A stretch of 61,365 nt of DNA, taken from positions 1-61,365 of the forward strand of contig JASWJB010000266.1 of NCBI GenBank assembly GCA_032433595.1. The letters run 5' to 3'. This DNA is from Conoideocrella luteorostrata. Lineage: Eukaryota; Ascomycota; Sordariomycetes; Hypocreales; Clavicipitaceae. Positions 57,701 to 61,365 of this stretch are shown piece after piece. The position numbers were made by a program, and so were the translations under genes. Below the pieces are notes generated by a model. The model was not told where the DNA came from. It worked only from the letters and a program-made list of their open reading frames with translations, and searched no databases. The number at the start of each line of letters is the position of its first letter. Within the stretch, counting starts at the first letter, position 1.

Positions 57701-60257
57701 TATCTCAACCCTCGCTTAGGAAATCTCGAGCGGTCCGGTCCTGCTGCTTGATGGGCCTGTCACGAAGAACGAATCGCACCTGAGAAGTCTCGGAGTAGCG
57801 GGTTACCAGTGGAGTGCCCAAAAAGTACTTCTCCGTTACTGATCAGCCAGAGTCGTTTTGTTATTCTTATTGACGAAGCCATAACTATACGATCCTACGG
57901 CCTCGCCGCCTGCGTCTCGCCGCACGGGACACAGTTGACCCTTAGAACAAGCTCGCCAATTTATGGTTTGCAAGGGTAGCCAAACGACGTTTTGCGCACA
58001 TGTTTTGGTAGGGCGCCACGTTTGTCACCGTTACCAACACCATTGCGGCATGAGGGATGCAAACCAGAACGGTTAGCTGACGCCTTGTCCTTTTCTGTCC
58101 AAATGAGTGGCCCTAAAGCTATTGAGATTTTGGCTCAACTAACTTTGTTGATGGGATCAGGTAGTTTCCAGACGTGGACTTCCTTTGAGCGTCGGTTCCA
58201 CTCCATGTCTCTCATTTCCCTGTTCTTGGGAGTTCACGAGAAGTTGATCCACTCCTCGCGAGATGATGGTACATGAAGGTTTGCTGCGTCTTGATCCCCC
58301 CACAATTATCACGTCCCCTTCCGTCGCTGTCGATGGAAGTGGTACAATTCATCGCGCCACCTTGTGTCATGGCTAACTCCATTGCTCCCCGTACTCTCGA
58401 GCGAATAATACGAACAAAACAGATCTCGTGTTGCGTGACACCAGCAGGCCTATTTCCTCCTCAATCTATGAAAGCGTCGTGGTATAACTACAGTATCAGT
58501 AGGAGCGTAGATTAAATCCCTTCGCTCGACATGGCGGGTTTTTTTTAGGTTTAGGGGATTCCGTCTCAAATGCCATTCACTGGGCTCTCCCCATGTCTAG
58601 GAGGGTCTTGCTCCTTGGGCACAAGATGTCATGATCGACAAGCACGCGTACCTGAAACAATCTCGATAGAAATCGACAACAACCTGGTCATAGCTATCCA
58701 ATTAGAGCACCGATGAGCATGTGAGCCCGTCATTTGTTGTACCCGGCGAGCCAGACCTCCCTCTGGCACCCTCCCAACAAACAGCCTTTTGCAATAGTAA
58801 TACAGTAGTAGCAGTTGAGCCACCCGCACAGCACACAACTAGCTAGTGTACGGAGTACATGCTAATGCATTTCTGGTTCTCAGCCACCAAGTCTCTATCG
58901 TTTCGAAACGTCCCCGCCAACTGTTGTTTCTTAACGCGCTACGCAGCCAATAGCAAGCGACTGGAAGATTGAAATCCGGCACACTTGCGCCAATTACCCC
59001 TCTGCTAATTTTAAATGAGCCAGTTTCTGTTTGATGTGATGGTTAGGATGGGCGGCCATGGCGAAGAAGATCACCCCCTTCCCAATTGATCTAGCCATGG
59101 TTAACAGGCTCGGAAAGATTCGACTCCGGGTACCTCTTCGTACTCAGTACGATGCATGTGCGATGCAGAAAATATCACAGTAATATTGATTATACGCGAT
59201 CTAGGACGGAGGAAGTAGTGTTTTGTTCTCAAATAAGCCGACTGAATACTTGTTATAAGGCCGGAGCCATCCTGTCGGTCTCGGCAAAGTCGTCTGGAAT
59301 GCTGCCGCCCGCGCTTTGCTAGTCAAAAGTCAATTTTGTCTTTGTCCCTGGCGAAGGTAGAAAAATCAATCGACTTCAACGACAATCGGCGTCTGCGTCT
59401 GTTATCGCCGTCGGCAAGAGTGCGGGAAAAGAATGTGGCTGATCTGTGTTGACGTAAGGGCCGTCTGTCGGACCACCCGATTTTGCCGTCGCCTCAAAGC
59501 GAGGGTGCCTATCTGCCATCTGCCGACCAGTTTGCCCTGCGCCCGTTAAACTTTTACTACGGCACTGGACATGCAGATCTCCGCGGAGTGCGGAGTACAC
59601 TGATCGTCTTTTCGTGCTCCTGACCAAACTGATCTCGCGTATGGTCCCGGTGATCTGGACAGAGGCATGTCTACTACTATTAGTGGCTGATTCGGTGCAG
59701 AAATCGGCCCGCGGTTATGGATTCGCATCCGATATTCGTCGAGCAAAATTCTTGCATCCTGACCTTCCTTGCAGACTCCTCACCTTACTAAGGCGTTTCA
59801 CATTCTGCAACTGGATCCGCCATGTTGTTCAGCTGCAAACTCAATTCATGGAGGTTGATATTTTCGGCATGTCGTCGCCAGCTTATTTCCAGGACGAACA
59901 CTTCTGTCGAAGGTGGGATTCCGCCCACCACACAATACAGTACAATACTATTGTCCATCCCGCCCTTGACACGAATGTGGATTAACCGACATGGGATGCA
60001 TAGCACACTACAAAAGCTTCGTGCCTTTAATGAAAACAGTCTATGGATATTCCTAGCTGCGGCGACCACTTCTATACACTCTCGTATCCCAAAAACATCA
60101 TTGATGGTTGGTCTTGCAGCTATACGACAATACATGTGGCAGTATTAAGGTTCCGAGGCCATCGCTTACTGATGCCAATGTTTAACCGAGTAACTATACA
60201 CGTCCACGTCGCAGCCACGGCACCCGGCCCGAGCGGCAAGTGGAGCAAAAATAGCGA

Positions 60258-60310
60258 ATGGAAAAAGAAAAGAAAGAAGCGAAAGAAGCGAAAGAAATAG
60301 AAAGAAAGAA
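60258..60310. repeat. Purine-rich AAAG/GAAGC simple repeat
   Basis: Repeats of AAAGAAGCG and AAAGAAA, entirely purine apart from a few C and T bases. No coding role is suggested. Confidence 0.8.
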
Positions 60311-61365
60311 ACCAACATACGTCTCATTCTGCTTGATTTGACTCACAGCGCTTACCAGCAATCGGATGAGCAAATCGTCAAGACTCGCTCGACGACTGCT
60401 AGACACAAAGCAATAACGGACCGGCCGGAGCAGTCTGGATTGACAGGCCGAGAACCTTGACGCAGTCAGAACAAAAAACACAGTATGGCATGCTTGGTGC
60501 AGGTGCAGGCTGCGATCACGGCCCGAGGCCAGCATCGTGTACTGTCGCCAATACCACCACGTATGCAAGGTTTCTGAGGAAGGTCAATATCCGTATTGAA
60601 TTACACATATATACGGAGTATTACTACACTAGCATGGCATGACCCTTGGGGCTTCCCTCGCGTCGCAGCAGCTTCTATTAGCCATGCAGCAGGTACTATA
60701 GTTCCCATTAACCCACCAGAGGACATCCCGTCGGATGCAAAGCAGCCCATCCATCCCTGAACTCTATATCAGCTACAGCTCGCAAACTGGCTCTGGCCTT
60801 ATGGGGTAATGCAGACGGAGTACAGTGGTATTGTGAACCATTCTTTCTTCCAGACTCCTTCCACCCTCCTGCAGGCTTACAACCGCCCTCAACAAATGTT
60901 ACTGTTAATGTCCGGGATGAGTTCTCTACCCCATCTCCATAGCAAATTGACTTTGATTCTATCCTCCCTCCGCTCTGGCTGCTCTTTGCCGCGCGAGATT
61001 TAACTGGGTCTGGGCCATAACTATTGTACTACAGGGTTGGTACTGTTTTGCCATGCGTACACCGCATGCCGAGGTGACATGGGCTCGGCAAGTCGTTCGT
61101 TGATGGTATTTCGTAATACGATGTAAAGATGGCGGCTCTACCAGTCTCTTGGCATCTTTAGAGTTATGATGAAAATGTCAACACTGACGGGGCACGCACA
61201 TGCAACGCAACATAACACTTAGCAAAAGCCACCCTTAAGTTTCTTCTTGTTCTAGACAACGGCACAATTCATGTCTCCATCATACACATCCCTTCCTTCT
61301 CTTTCCTATTTCGTGCCTTTAATTACTGTACTACACAAGACAGATTCATACAGCACGCTTTTCCT

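Larger units (their letters stand above)
53089..61365. other. 8.3-kb stretch without recognisable genes
   Basis: The left end is the C2H2 promoter and leader. Many short frames exist on both strands, all under about 175 codons, without domains, signal peptides or a consistent intron series. The stretch is rich in copies of TACGGAGTA/TACTCCGTA, densest at 53.9-54.7 kb. It also holds simple repeats (53706-53738, 60258-60310). No rRNA or tRNA is visible. Confidence 0.5.

Overview
The window looks like nuclear DNA of a filamentous ascomycete, most likely a sordariomycete (Hypocreales-like; this is inference). Genes carry short GT-AG introns of about 50-115 bp, some with perfect TGCTAAC-type branch sites. 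The products are typical fungal families: Zn2Cys6 regulators, an RTA1-like protein, a BIM1-like copper protein, a BtgC-like GH17, Spt8, Doa1 and an NFX1/Hrr1-type helicase. Exon boundaries below were found by hand by matching reading phase and family sequence; no transcript evidence was available.

Layout. (1) 0.5-9.7 kb is a compact group resembling a secondary-metabolite cluster: O-methyltransferase, two berberine-bridge-like FAD oxidases (one probably cytosolic, one with a signal peptide), a UPC2-type Zn2Cys6 regulator and an RTA1-family membrane protein. No backbone synthase is visible, but the group touches the left edge. (2) 11-14 kb is a heavily decayed VIT/von Willebrand A gene. (3) 15.3-27.4 kb is conserved housekeeping and cell-wall DNA: STRAP-like WD40 protein, Doa1/PLAA, BIM1-like copper protein, SRR1-like protein, GH17 glucanase. 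(4) 27.4-33.2 kb is gene-poor and contains a MITE-like AT-rich inverted-repeat element. (5) 33.2-43.5 kb holds a Zn2Cys6 regulator whose zinc cluster is assembled through a 4-nt microexon, an intron-containing tRNA-Gly, an Hrr1-like helicase gene with two apparent lesions, and Spt8. (6) 43.8-49.3 kb is a cluster of small Lys-rich proteins of unknown function; several share a short C-terminal motif and one copy is broken. (7) 51.2-53.1 kb is a C2H2 regulator rich in Gln and Pro. (8) The last 8.3 kb has no recognisable gene, but many copies of the short motif TACGGAGTA and its complement.

How the genes fit together. The left-hand group could form one oxidise/methylate/export module under its own regulator. 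The middle genes are unlinked housekeeping functions (ubiquitin/Cdc48, SAGA, cell wall). The broken helicase and the broken VIT/vWA gene carry stop codons explicable as CpA-to-TpA changes, the pattern of repeat-induced point mutation, though this is not proven. The best candidates for something new are the microexon-dependent zinc cluster, the small-gene family at 43.8-49.3 kb, and the oxidase pair cluster.
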